A DNA stretch of 64,000 nt from Enterovibrio norvegicus FF-33 (GTDB taxonomy: Bacteria; Pseudomonadota; Gammaproteobacteria; Enterobacterales; Vibrionaceae). The stretch spans positions 3,150,795 to 3,214,794 of the forward strand of contig NZ_AJYD02000038.1 in NCBI RefSeq assembly GCF_000286835.2, in the 5' to 3' direction. Below the pieces are notes generated by a model. It saw only the letters and a list, made by a program, of their open reading frames with translations. It searched no databases and had not been told where the DNA came from. The position numbers were made by a program, and so were the translations under genes. Positions 50,318 to 59,109 of the stretch are shown here, piece after piece. Every line of letters begins with the position of its first letter. The stretch's first letter is position 1.

Positions 50318-51219
50318 GCAGAAATACTCTCCTGTTCTGCCGCGGCTTTTGCTAACACCCAATCACGGAATGCCGTAATTCTTCCTGAATCAGCATCTCT
50401 TTGCTGACTGACTAAATAAAAAGCATTTTTGCTCATCAGAAAATGTTCGAACGGACACACCAAGCGCCCAGATTCAAGCTCAGGTTGCGCGAGTACGTTA
50501 TTACTCAAGGCGATCCCTTGCCCAAGCGCTGCAGCCTGCAACACCATTGCTGAATGGCTAAAAATGGGACCATAGTTAAGATTAATATCAGTAATCTGAT
50601 AGTACTTTGCATAAGCTGTCCAATCTTTACGTGAACGGTCGTGAAGCAAGGTGTGGTATTTGAGATCTTCCAGCGTGTTCAACGGCTTTTCGCTATGAAA
50701 CACTGCAGGGCTGCACACTGGCAAGAGAAACTCAGGGTATAACTCATCACAGCGCAAACCGGGCCAGTTTCCGCGACCATAATAAATGGCGACATCGACA
50801 TCATCAGTCAATGAGCCCTCTTCCAAATCAACGGCTTTAATCCGCACATCGATTTCAGGATGAGCCTGATTAAAATCCGATAAACGCGGCACTAGCCATT
50901 GAATGGCAAAGCTAGGCGGTAAACTGATCGTCAATGCCCCTTTCGCCCCGCGCTCCAATACTCTGTCAGTAGCATCCGCCAGTGACACAAAAATATCTTT
51001 AATATCGAGGAAGTAACTTTGCCCTTCCTCAGTGAGTAGCAAGGATCGATTACGACGCCTAAATAGCTTTAAACCAAGAAACTCTTCTAATGCCTTTATC
51101 TGATGACTCACCGCAGCTTGGGTGACGAACAACTCTTCTGCTGCACGCGTGAAGCTTAAGTGCCGCGCTGCTGTTTCAAACACTCGAAGAGAATTAAGGG
51201 GTGGTAGACGTCTGGCCAT
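50314..51219 (-). CDS. gcvA: LysR-type glycine cleavage regulator GcvA
   Basis: GcvA activates the gcvTHP glycine cleavage operon and the small RNA gcvB. The 301-residue protein is very close to E. coli GcvA in the helix-turn-helix region (LSFTRAAEELFVTQAAVSHQIKALEEF, about 21-47) and in the effector domain (PSFAIQWLVPRL, YGRGNWPGLR). The divergent gcvB gene supports the call. Confidence 0.95.
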   Translation of the reverse strand: MARRLPPLNSLRVFETAARHLSFTRAAEELFVTQAAVSHQIKALEEFLGLKLFRRRNRSLLLTEEGQSYFLDIKDIFVSLADATDRVLERGAKGALTISLPPSFAIQWLVPRLSDFNQAHPEIDVRIKAVDLEEGSLTDDVDVAIYYGRGNWPGLRCDELYPEFLLPVCSPAVFHSEKPLNTLEDLKYHTLLHDRSRKDWTAYAKYYQITDINLNYGPIFSHSAMVLQAAALGQGIALSNNVLAQPELESGRLVCPFEHFLMSKNAFYLVSQQRDADSGRITAFRDWVLAKAAAEQESISA

Positions 51220-51272
51220 TTCTCGCCCTCATGAATAAGTTTTTCTAATGTAGAACATTATAAAATGTCCAT

Positions 51273-51300
51273 TGTTCAGTCACCAGAGAAAACCTATAGT
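51273..51300 (+). promoter_or_regulatory. gcvB promoter
   Basis: -35 TTGTTC (51273-51278) and -10 TATAGT (51295-51300) with a 16-bp spacer. The upstream stretch to the gcvA start (51220-51272) is AT-rich and is where GcvA would bind. Confidence 0.6.
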
Positions 51301-51306
51301 TTGCGT

Positions 51307-51488
51307 GCGCCATGAGATAAGCGTTCCCTACGTGCGTTTTATATTGTGGTTGCGATGTTGTGTTTGCATATTTCGGCCTCAGCCGAGTCTCGGTAGTCAC
51401 ATCTACCTTTGAATACATACCGTATTTTTACACCTTACTATGAAATAGTTTTTCATCGCACCGAGCATTTCACTCGGTGCTTTTTTTT
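51307..51488 (+). ncRNA. gcvB: GcvB small RNA
   Basis: GcvB is an Hfq-dependent small RNA that represses many amino acid and peptide transport mRNAs. The region has the G/U-rich R1 stretch (about 51345-51370, TGTGGTTGCGATGTTGTG), which is the mRNA-pairing seed. A central hairpin (GGCCTCAGCCGAG) follows, and then the terminator GCACCGAG/CTCGGTGC (51458-51480) with eight T. The length of about 182 nt and the position divergent from gcvA match known gcvB genes. The start is predicted from the promoter. Confidence 0.92.
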
Positions 51489-51624
51489 GCTCAAATTTCA
51501 CTGGTGGCAATCAATCCATCTTATTGGTCAAGCAGAGAGCATCAAACACTTTCTCTTGAGTTAACGACATAGAAAAGCGATCATCAACACCCTGTATCCC
51601 ATTCAATAACGTGACGCCCAGATA

Positions 51625-52848
51625 ATGACAACTCGCCCTTTTAATGTTGAAGCCATCCGCTGCGATTTCCCATCGCTGGATCAGTGCGTTAATGGACAAC
51701 CTCTGGTCTATCTTGACAGTGCTGCCACCTCACAAAAGCCGTTGTCTGTCATTAAATGCATCACCGATTATTACTCTGGCGCTAATGCTAACGTTCACCG
51801 CGGCTCCCACTCTTTAACCGCATCGGCGACACAGCGCTTTGAATCGGCCAGACAAACGGTTGCTGATTTCATCGGTGCATCTGTCGACGGTATGGTTTGG
51901 ACCCGCGGCGCAACCGAAGCGTTGAATCTCATCGCACAAAGCTACGCAAGACAAATACTCAAAGAAGGCGATGAGATCCTGATCAGTGAAATGGAACACC
52001 ATGCCAATATTGTCCCGTGGCAAATCGTTGCAGAACAAACTGGCGCAAAAATCGTCAAATGGCCAATAGAACCCGTTCACTGCCAGCTTGATATGTCGGT
52101 GTTCGATTCACTGCTCAACCCTCGCACAAAATTAGTCGCAGTGGCCCATATCAGCAACGTAACGGGCACGCGAAATCCCATAGAAGCCATCATAAAAAAG
52201 GCACACGGCCTCGGGGCAATCGTCGTGGTAGATGGTGCACAAGCTATCGTGCATGAACGCATCAACGTCAAAGAAATGGACGCGGATTTCTATGTATTTT
52301 CCGGCCACAAATTGTTTGCCCCCGCAGGCATTGGTGCGCTTTATGGCAAACCCGCCATGTTGGAGGCAATGCCCCCCTGGCACGGCGGTGGGAAGATGGT
52401 GGAAAACGTCTCTTTTGAAGGGACGACCTATACAAGCTCTCCCGCCAAATTTGAAGCAGGTACGCCAAACGTCGCGGGGGCTCTAGCATTGGCTGAAGCC
52501 ATTACGTGGTTAAATGGCGTCGATCGTGATGGCGCAGAAAAGCACATTGCATCACTTCAAGCGCAACTGGTTGATGGCATTCAAAATATTGAAGATCTGT
52601 CGATTATTGGCCTCCAAGCAGGAGCGAGCGTGGTGGCGTTCCATATCGATGGTGTGCATCACTCTGATATTGCAACCTTGCTTGACCAACAGGGCATCGC
52701 CATACGCTCTGGACAACATTGCGCGCATCCCTTAATGGATGCACTTGGCATCAGCGGGTGTGTACGAATCTCTATCGCCTTATACAATACCTCTGATGAT
52801 ATTAAACACTGCATCACCGCCATTCAAAAAGCTTGTGATTTACTCTAA
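51625..52848 (+). CDS. csdA: Cysteine desulfurase CsdA
   Basis: CsdA is a PLP enzyme that removes sulfur from cysteine and passes it to CsdE. The 407-residue class V aminotransferase-fold protein has VYLDSAATSQKP, the PLP lysine segment FSGHKLFAPAGIGALYG and the active cysteine C366 in RSGQHCAHPLM. The SufS-like sequence plus adjacent csdE and nearby tcdA identify it as csdA. Confidence 0.93.
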   Translation: MTTRPFNVEAIRCDFPSLDQCVNGQPLVYLDSAATSQKPLSVIKCITDYYSGANANVHRGSHSLTASATQRFESARQTVADFIGASVDGMVWTRGATEALNLIAQSYARQILKEGDEILISEMEHHANIVPWQIVAEQTGAKIVKWPIEPVHCQLDMSVFDSLLNPRTKLVAVAHISNVTGTRNPIEAIIKKAHGLGAIVVVDGAQAIVHERINVKEMDADFYVFSGHKLFAPAGIGALYGKPAMLEAMPPWHGGGKMVENVSFEGTTYTSSPAKFEAGTPNVAGALALAEAITWLNGVDRDGAEKHIASLQAQLVDGIQNIEDLSIIGLQAGASVVAFHIDGVHHSDIATLLDQQGIAIRSGQHCAHPLMDALGISGCVRISIALYNTSDDIKHCITAIQKACDLL

Positions 52849-52854
52849 GAAATA

Positions 52855-53286
52855 ATGATGACTATGACTACATTTCCAGCACACCCTTTTGGTACAGACA
52901 TTACTGCTGCAAATATCACTGAAATAATGGAAAAATGCCGTAACTGGGAAGACAAATATCGTCTAATTATTCAACTGGGTAAGCAACTACCTAATTTAGA
53001 TGAGCAGCTAAAGTCAGAAAGCATGCCAATTCCCGGCTGTGAAAGCAAAGTCTGGCTAGTTTGGAGAATTGAAAACAACCTTTATCATTTTGCCGCAGAT
53101 TCTGATGCACGCATTGTAAAAGGTTTGTTAACAATAGTGATAGCAGCCGTTGAAGGAAAAAGCCGTGAAGATTTAGTGGCATTTAATTTTGAGGCGTACT
53201 TCGAAAAAATGAATTTATTAGATCACCTTAGCCCATCTCGAAACAACGGAGTTCGTGCAATAGTAGAGCAACTTCAGCGAATATAA
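52855..53286 (+). CDS. csdE: Sulfur acceptor protein CsdE
   Basis: A 143-residue SufE-family protein that takes persulfide sulfur from CsdA at C62 (PIPGCESKVWLVW). It begins seven bases after csdA and is co-transcribed with it. Three nearby ATG codons (52855, 52858, 52864) make the exact start uncertain. Confidence 0.92.
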   Translation: MMTMTTFPAHPFGTDITAANITEIMEKCRNWEDKYRLIIQLGKQLPNLDEQLKSESMPIPGCESKVWLVWRIENNLYHFAADSDARIVKGLLTIVIAAVEGKSREDLVAFNFEAYFEKMNLLDHLSPSRNNGVRAIVEQLQRI

Positions 53287-53544
53287 TGCCCAAGATCAAC
53301 ACAAATCCCTTCATCAATTCAAAATGATAACTGACCACCTTACCGTACATTACACTTTTTAATGCTGAGACCTCAGTCAATAATTCCGACATTGAAGTTG
53401 CGTATTTTAGCTTTTATTCCTTTACTAAGTTTGCTTATTCTTTGCTCGGTATGCGCCATTATTGAAAATCTAAATAATTAGGTGTCTCTCTCATAAAAAA
53501 TAAGCATTTTACCCAGATTAAAATCAAAAAGATCCAACCGGAAA

Positions 53545-53573
53545 CCAAAGATTAACACCTCGTTAACCTTTGG
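53545..53573. repeat. 29-bp inverted repeat upstream of phaB
   Basis: CCAAAGATTAAC and GTTAACCTTTGG flank ACCTC; 11 of 12 positions pair. With no T run after it, an operator is more likely than a terminator for csdE, but neither is shown. Confidence 0.6.
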
Positions 53574-53700
53574 TCATTTATTGTGGATCTAGATCTTGTT
53601 TTACCAATTCTCCCTCCATTCCTTTTGCCTTATTCAAAAGATTGTATATCTTTGAACTCAGTGGTCACAAAACCATCATAATAATAATTTAAAGTACTAC

Positions 53701-53719
53701 TGAAACTAGTTGAGTTTCA
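53701..53719. repeat. 19-bp inverted repeat upstream of phaB
   Basis: TGAAACT and AGTTTCA are perfect inverted 7-mers with a five-base spacer; a further GGTTTCA follows at 53722-53728. The position about 120 bp before the phaB start fits a promoter-proximal operator. Confidence 0.55.
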
Positions 53720-53837
53720 CTGGTTTCAACCCTTACGCGCTAATACTAAATAATTAACGGTGCCTGTATTTTTGGACTTCCAGATGCAGTTACAGGGGTC
53801 ATGTTTCAATTGCTTGTTGTTAAGAATGGAGTCATCA

Positions 53838-54578
53838 ATGAAGAAACTCGCGCTCATCACCGGATCAAAAGGTGGTATCGGCTCAGCGATCACAGAGAAA
53901 CTGGTAAGTCAGGGCTATCGTGTTATTGCTACCTACTTCACCGGAAACCTACAGTGTGCCGAACAATGGTTCGATGAGAAGAAATTCACATCTGACCAAG
54001 TGCGCCTTTTCGAACTAGACGTTACAAACACAGAAGAGTGTGCAGAACGTCTCCCGCTCTTGCTATCTGAAGAAGGCACTATCGACGTTGTGGTTAACAA
54101 CGCGGGTATCACCCGAGATGGTCTTTTCAAAAAAATGGCAGCCGAAAACTGGCGCACAGTTATCGATACCAACCTGAACAGCCTGTTCAATGTTACTCAA
54201 CCTCTTTTTGCTGCAATGTGTGAAAAAGGCGGTTGTCGCGTCGTCAACATCTCCTCAGTTAATGGACTGAAAGGTCAATTTGGTCAAACCAACTACTCTG
54301 CTGCGAAAGCCGGCATGATTGGTTTTACGAAAGCATTGGCAATGGAAGGTGCGAGATATGGCGTAACGGCAAACGTCGTGGCCCCTGGCTACACAGCAAC
54401 CCCAATGGTAGAAGCGATGCGAGAAGAAGTGCTCGAATCTATCAAAAGTGAGATTCCAATGAAACGTCTGGCTCGTCCAGAAGAAATTGCGGAAGCAGTG
54501 GCATATCTTGCTAGTGATGCAGGTGCCTACATCACCGGGGAAACGCTGTCAGTCAATGGCGGTTTATACATGCACTAA
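53838..54578 (+). CDS. phaB: Acetoacetyl-CoA reductase
   Basis: PhaB reduces acetoacetyl-CoA to (R)-3-hydroxybutyryl-CoA with NADPH, the monomer for polyhydroxybutyrate. The 246-residue short-chain dehydrogenase has the cofactor motif GSKGGIG near the N terminus, NNAG, and the catalytic Ser/Tyr/Lys in NISSVNGLKGQFGQTNYSAAKAG. The ATG at 53838 follows GGAG; the in-frame start at 53760 lies in the promoter region. First gene of the cassette. Confidence 0.93.
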   Translation: MKKLALITGSKGGIGSAITEKLVSQGYRVIATYFTGNLQCAEQWFDEKKFTSDQVRLFELDVTNTEECAERLPLLLSEEGTIDVVVNNAGITRDGLFKKMAAENWRTVIDTNLNSLFNVTQPLFAAMCEKGGCRVVNISSVNGLKGQFGQTNYSAAKAGMIGFTKALAMEGARYGVTANVVAPGYTATPMVEAMREEVLESIKSEIPMKRLARPEEIAEAVAYLASDAGAYITGETLSVNGGLYMH

Positions 54579-54628
54579 GGTTCACGTATTCACTCGTTGT
54601 ACGTGCTCTAAAAAAGGAAAGAGTTAAC

Positions 54629-55840
54629 ATGGAAAAAGTGTATATCGTTGCCGCCAAACGCACGGCGATTGGCGCATTCACTGGCTCACTGAAAGACACA
54701 CCAGCAGGCCAACTTGCCGCCGTTGCTATCAAAGGCGCATTAGCAGCCGGTAATATCGCACCAGATGCTGTTAACGAAGTCATCCTTGGCAACGTTGTTA
54801 GCGCAGGTCAAGGCATGGGTATTGGTCGCCAAGCTGCTATCTTTGCTGGGCTGCCTGAAACAGTTCCCGCTTACGCCATTAACATGGTATGCGGAAGTGG
54901 CATGAAAGCTGTCATGGATGCTGTCGCTCACATCCGTTGTGGTGATGCCGAAGTGGTTGTCGCTGCTGGTGTAGAGAACATGTCTCAAATCCCATTTGCT
55001 GCATCGGGCTCTTTGCGCGGCGGCCAAAAAATGGGTGACATCGGTTTAAAAGATCTTCTTATCAACGATGGTCTGACTGATGTATTCAACCAATTCCACA
55101 TGGGTGTAACAGCAGAGAATGTTGCAGAACTCGTCGGTCTAAGCCGCGAGCAACAAGATGCTTACGCTCAACAAAGCCAACAAAAAGCGGTTGCTGCGAT
55201 TGAAGCGGGACGATTCAAAGATGAAATCGTACCGGTTGAAGTGAAGCAACGACGTCAAACTGTTTCTTTTGATACTGATGAATACCCTAAATCAGACTGC
55301 ACGCAAGAAGGCCTGGCGAAATTGCGCCCGGCATTTAACCGTGAAGGTTCTGTCACTGCGGGTAATGCATCAGGTCTGAACGATGGTGCCAGCGCGGTAA
55401 TTGTTGCCTCTGAAGCTGCAGTTAAACGTCTGGGATTGAAGCCATTAGCAGAAATTACCAGCTACGCGCAAGTTGGGTTAGATCCTAAAATAATGGGCTT
55501 AGGCCCAGTGGGTGCTGTAACCGAAGCTCTGAAAAAAGCAGAGCTCTCGATTTCCGATATGGATCTGTTTGAACTCAACGAAGCCTTTGCCGCTCAGGCT
55601 CTAGGTGTTGTCCACCAATTGGCTGACACACATAACGTAAGTCCAGAAGCGATTTTGGAAAAGGCAAACGTTAACGGTGGCGCAATTGCATTGGGTCACC
55701 CTCTCGGCGCATCAGGTAACCGTGTTTTGGTTTCCCTGATCCACGAGTTGGAAAAACGCGAAGGCACATACGGTGTTGCTTCGCTCTGTATCGGTGGCGG
55801 CATGGGGACGGCAGTGGTCGTCAAACGTGCTGACAGCTAA
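54629..55840 (+). CDS. phaA: Acetyl-CoA acetyltransferase (beta-ketothiolase)
   Basis: PhaA condenses two acetyl-CoA to acetoacetyl-CoA. The 403-residue thiolase has the acylated cysteine in NMVCGSGMKAVMDA, NVNGGAIALGHPLGASGNR with the catalytic histidine, and CIGGGMGTAVVV with the second cysteine. AAAGGAAAG precedes the ATG. Confidence 0.94.
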   Translation: MEKVYIVAAKRTAIGAFTGSLKDTPAGQLAAVAIKGALAAGNIAPDAVNEVILGNVVSAGQGMGIGRQAAIFAGLPETVPAYAINMVCGSGMKAVMDAVAHIRCGDAEVVVAAGVENMSQIPFAASGSLRGGQKMGDIGLKDLLINDGLTDVFNQFHMGVTAENVAELVGLSREQQDAYAQQSQQKAVAAIEAGRFKDEIVPVEVKQRRQTVSFDTDEYPKSDCTQEGLAKLRPAFNREGSVTAGNASGLNDGASAVIVASEAAVKRLGLKPLAEITSYAQVGLDPKIMGLGPVGAVTEALKKAELSISDMDLFELNEAFAAQALGVVHQLADTHNVSPEAILEKANVNGGAIALGHPLGASGNRVLVSLIHELEKREGTYGVASLCIGGGMGTAVVVKRADS

Positions 55841-55894
55841 GACGGTTTAAACAAAACCCCCTTGGATCTAATTAATACACTCAGGAGATACACC

Positions 55895-56242
55895 ATGTAC
55901 ACAGATATGTTCAAAACATTCTCAGAGCAAACCGAAAAAGCACTGTCACCTTACGTGAAATTCAACAAACTGCTGGCTAAAAATGTTGAAACCCTAACCG
56001 AGCTTCAGCTGACTGCTGTTCGCACATACGGCGACATGGGTTTGTCACAAGTTAAAGCCGCTAGCAGCGTTACCGATGTAACGTCTATGACTGCATTTGG
56101 TGGCCAACAAATGGCAGCGATGACGAAACTCTCTCAGCAAATGATGGATGACAGCAACAAGCTGCAATCTATCGCCAAAGAGTTCAAAGAGGATCTCGAG
56201 CAACTGACTGCTGATAACGTGAAAGCAGCTACTCCAGCTTAA
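55895..56242 (+). CDS. phaP: Phasin family protein
   Basis: A 115-residue helical protein (MYTDMFKTFSEQTEKALSPYVKFNKLLAKN...) of the phasin_2 type. Phasins coat polyhydroxybutyrate granules and control their number and size. CAGGAG precedes the ATG at 55895; the in-frame start at 55862 lies before this site. Its place between phaA and phaC is typical of Vibrionaceae. Confidence 0.9.
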   Translation: MYTDMFKTFSEQTEKALSPYVKFNKLLAKNVETLTELQLTAVRTYGDMGLSQVKAASSVTDVTSMTAFGGQQMAAMTKLSQQMMDDSNKLQSIAKEFKEDLEQLTADNVKAATPA

Positions 56243-56253
56243 ACTAGGTCGTC

Positions 56254-56284
56254 AACCCATCCTCTTTTCGAGGGTGGGTTGTTT
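56254..56284 (+). terminator. Attenuator-like hairpin between phasin and phaC
   Basis: AACCCATCCTC pairs with GAGGGTGGGTT (one G-U) across a five-base loop and is followed by GTTT rather than a full T run. It could stop part of transcription so that phasin exceeds synthase. Confidence 0.6.
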
Positions 56285-56304
56285 CCGATCAAGAGGGTTT
56301 ACAC

Positions 56305-58122
56305 ATGTATCAGAACTTCTTCTCGGACTACCTTGTAAAACTCCAAGAGAGTAACCAGAAATGGTGTAAGGATGTTGAGCAAGGCAAGGCAGCCGTAGAT
56401 ACCCCCTTAAATAAAGCGATGCAAGAGCAGAGCATGCAAGATACTGCAAAGCTTCTTGAGGGCGCTTCAAGTCAACCCGCCGCAATGCTGCAAATTCAAA
56501 TGCAGTGGTGGGAACAGCAAATGCAAATTTGGCAAAACGTTGCACTAGAAGCCAACCAAACCAATATTGTATCGCCAGAAAAAGACGACAAACGATTCCA
56601 AGATGAAAGCTGGCAGGATGAAAAATTCTACAATTTCATCAAGCAATCATACCTATTATTTGGCCGCACCTATTTAGAAACAATCAACGCAGTTGAAGGC
56701 TTAGATGAGAAAGCGAAAGAGCGTCTGACGTTTTTCTCTCGCCAAGCGATTAACGCGATGTCACCTAGCAACTTCGTGGGCACAAACCCAGAATTGCTTA
56801 AGCTTACCTTAGAAAAAAAAGGTGAGAACTTGGTGAAAGGCCTTCAACAGCTCCAAGAAGATATCGAATCAAGCTCTGACATTTTAAAAGTACGCATGAC
56901 CAATACCAATGCCTTCCGCATTGGTGAAGATGTGGCAAACACGCCGGGTGATGTCGTTTACAAAAATGAATTGTTTGAGCTCATTCAGTACCGCCCAATG
57001 ACCGAAACAGTGAATGCAACGCCACTGTTAATCGTTCCGCCTTTTATCAACAAATACTACATTTTGGATCTTCGTGAGAAGAATTCAATGATGCGCTGGC
57101 TGGTAGAACAAGGCCACACCGTATTTATGATGTCTTGGCGCAACCCAGGTATTGAGCAGCGTGATGTTGAATTCGGAGATTACATCACCGAAGGTGTAGT
57201 GAAAGCCGTTAGCGCGATAGAAGACATCACCGGTCAGTCGCAAATCAACGCTGCTGGTTATTGCATTGGCGGTACAGTATTGGCATCGACCATAGCCTAC
57301 TATTCGGCTAAGCGCATGAAGGCTCGCATCAAGTCAGCCTCATTTTTCACTACACTGCTCGATTTTGCGCAGCCTGGTGAAGTCGGCGCTTACATCAACG
57401 AAAGTTTAGTCAGTGCTATTGAGTTACAAAACAATTCTCGCGGATACATGGATGGTCGCTCTTTGAGTGTCACCTTCAGCTTACTTCGCGAAAACAGCCT
57501 GTACTGGAACTACTATGTCGACAATTACCTCAAGGGCAACAGCCCTGTCGATTTCGACCTCCTATACTGGAACAGCGACAGCACCAATGTCGCCGCAACA
57601 ACACATAACTTTTTGCTGCGCGAGCTTTATCTCAACAATCGTCTGATTGAAGATAAAGGTGTCAAAGTGGGTGGAGTCTGGATTGATTTGAGTAAAATCA
57701 AAATCCCAACTTACTTTATCTCGGCAAAAGAAGACCATATTGCTCTGTGGCAAGGCACTTATCGTGGCGCGTTAAACATGAGCGGTAACAAAACTTTTGT
57801 ACTCGGTGAATCTGGCCACATTGCAGGTATTGTGAATCACCCAGCAAAAGAAAAGTATGGTTTTTGGGTTAACGATGAACTGTGTGAATCAGCTGATGAG
57901 TGGTTTGATTCAGCGAAACACAACACAGGGTCGTGGTGGTTGCATTGGGATAAATGGTTAGAAGCTTACAGTCCGAAAGAGAAGGTCGAACCGTATCAAG
58001 CAGGTTCTGAAAACTTCCCTGTTCTAACTGTTGCGCCGGGAGATTACGTGAAGCAGGTGTTGCCTGTCGCAGCGAAACCCGAGCCTCAAGCCAAAAAGCC
58101 GCGCTCCAAAGTAGAAGCATAA
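56305..58122 (+). CDS. phaC: Class I poly(3-hydroxyalkanoate) synthase
   Basis: PhaC polymerises (R)-3-hydroxybutyryl-CoA. The 605-residue protein has a helical N-terminal region (about 1-200) and an alpha/beta hydrolase core. The lipase-like box GYCIGG carries the active cysteine C320, the aspartate lies in SAKEDHIALW and the histidine in GESGHIAG. A basic tail (KPRSKVEA) ends it. No phaE is present, so it is class I. AGAGGG precedes the ATG. Confidence 0.95.
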   Translation: MYQNFFSDYLVKLQESNQKWCKDVEQGKAAVDTPLNKAMQEQSMQDTAKLLEGASSQPAAMLQIQMQWWEQQMQIWQNVALEANQTNIVSPEKDDKRFQDESWQDEKFYNFIKQSYLLFGRTYLETINAVEGLDEKAKERLTFFSRQAINAMSPSNFVGTNPELLKLTLEKKGENLVKGLQQLQEDIESSSDILKVRMTNTNAFRIGEDVANTPGDVVYKNELFELIQYRPMTETVNATPLLIVPPFINKYYILDLREKNSMMRWLVEQGHTVFMMSWRNPGIEQRDVEFGDYITEGVVKAVSAIEDITGQSQINAAGYCIGGTVLASTIAYYSAKRMKARIKSASFFTTLLDFAQPGEVGAYINESLVSAIELQNNSRGYMDGRSLSVTFSLLRENSLYWNYYVDNYLKGNSPVDFDLLYWNSDSTNVAATTHNFLLRELYLNNRLIEDKGVKVGGVWIDLSKIKIPTYFISAKEDHIALWQGTYRGALNMSGNKTFVLGESGHIAGIVNHPAKEKYGFWVNDELCESADEWFDSAKHNTGSWWLHWDKWLEAYSPKEKVEPYQAGSENFPVLTVAPGDYVKQVLPVAAKPEPQAKKPRSKVEA

Positions 58123-58142
58123 GCTAACGCTCGCTTAAAACC

Positions 58143-58167
58143 AAAAGGCCGCAATGCGGCCTTTTTT
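58143..58167. terminator. Terminator at the end of the pha cassette
   Basis: AAAGGCCGC/GCGGCCTTT with six T lies in the convergent gap between phaC and tcdA and can act on both strands. Confidence 0.85.
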
Positions 58168-58199
58168 GTCTTTGGTGCACAGGGTATTTCAAGGCTTAT

Positions 58200-59009
58200 T
58201 TATTCAGCCATTTTCTTTGCTGTTAGCTTGGCAATAATGCGTGAAACCGCCACAAAACCAAAAGTCGCTGTCACCATCGTTGCTGCGCCAAATCCACTGG
58301 CACAATCCATTCGCTTTGGCCCTTCAGCACTCGCTTTAGTTTCACAAACACTGCCATCTGGCTGCGGGTACTTAAGCTGTTCTGTCGAGAACACGCAATC
58401 AATACCAAACTTTCGTCCTTTGGTCTTCGTGAAATTATGGAAACGACGTAAATTATTTCGCAATTTTGCTGCAAGCGGATCTTGTATGGTTTTCGTCAGA
58501 TCTGCCACTTGGATTTGCGTCGGATCTATCTGACCACCTGCACCACCTACCGTGATAATTTTGATTTTATTACGCTTACAGTAAGCCAGAAGCGCAGTTT
58601 TTGGTTTAATGCTATCAATAGCATCAAGCACGTAATCAAAATCTTTAGTGATGTACTCTGGGATGTTTTCTTCGGAAATAAAATCATCGATCAGATTAAC
58701 CTGACAATCTGGATTAATGGCACGAACACGCTCTGCCATCACCTCAATTTTACTCTGTCCGATTGTTCCTGCCATGGCATGGATCTGACGGTTGATGTTA
58801 GTCACACAGATATCATCCATATCAATCAACGTCAGTGCACCAATGCCACTGCGCACCAGCGCTTCCACCGCCCATGAGCCGACACCACCAATCCCAATCA
58901 CACAAACGTGAGATTGCCTTAAAATCTCAAGCTCGGTCACGCCATATAAACGGCGTGTGCCACCAAAGCGTTGCTGGTAGCTTTCTGATGCTGGTGATGT
59001 TGTGGTCAT
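58200..59009 (-). CDS. tcdA: tRNA threonylcarbamoyladenosine dehydratase
   Basis: TcdA (CsdL) turns t6A37 of tRNA into its cyclic form, using ATP. The 269-residue E1-like protein has the nucleotide motif VIGIGGVGSWAVEAL, DMDDICVTNINRQ and the late SAEGPKRMDCASGFGAATMVTATFG. In E. coli it receives help from CsdA and CsdE, whose genes are split from it here by the pha cassette. Confidence 0.94.
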   Translation of the reverse strand: MTTTSPASESYQQRFGGTRRLYGVTELEILRQSHVCVIGIGGVGSWAVEALVRSGIGALTLIDMDDICVTNINRQIHAMAGTIGQSKIEVMAERVRAINPDCQVNLIDDFISEENIPEYITKDFDYVLDAIDSIKPKTALLAYCKRNKIKIITVGGAGGQIDPTQIQVADLTKTIQDPLAAKLRNNLRRFHNFTKTKGRKFGIDCVFSTEQLKYPQPDGSVCETKASAEGPKRMDCASGFGAATMVTATFGFVAVSRIIAKLTAKKMAE

Positions 59010-59109
59010 ACTAAATCGCTCAGTGTTTGGGTGGTGATAATAGAGTGCGGTTTATACGCGTTTGACGCCAAAATGTCCATGCTATCTGGGAGCGTGTCCC
59101 TATTGTTGA

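Larger units (their letters stand above)
53287..53837. promoter_or_regulatory. 551-bp intergenic control region of the pha cassette
   Basis: No credible gene is present; the stretch is clearly more AT-rich than its neighbours. It contains a 29-bp near-perfect palindrome at 53545-53573 (CCAAAG..CTTTGG) and a second palindrome at 53701-53719 (TGAAACT/AGTTTCA). Both are candidate operators for a regulator of phaB-phaA-phaP-phaC. I could not settle the promoter. Confidence 0.5.

Noticed and set aside
51220-51624. Possible missing gene between gcvA and csdA
   Set aside because: The interval holds the gcvB promoter, the gcvB RNA with its terminator and a short csdA leader.
53760-53837. Possible 26-residue N-terminal extension of PhaB
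   Set aside because: The GGAG ribosome-binding site and the family N terminus place the start at 53838; the upstream part has no similarity to reductases.
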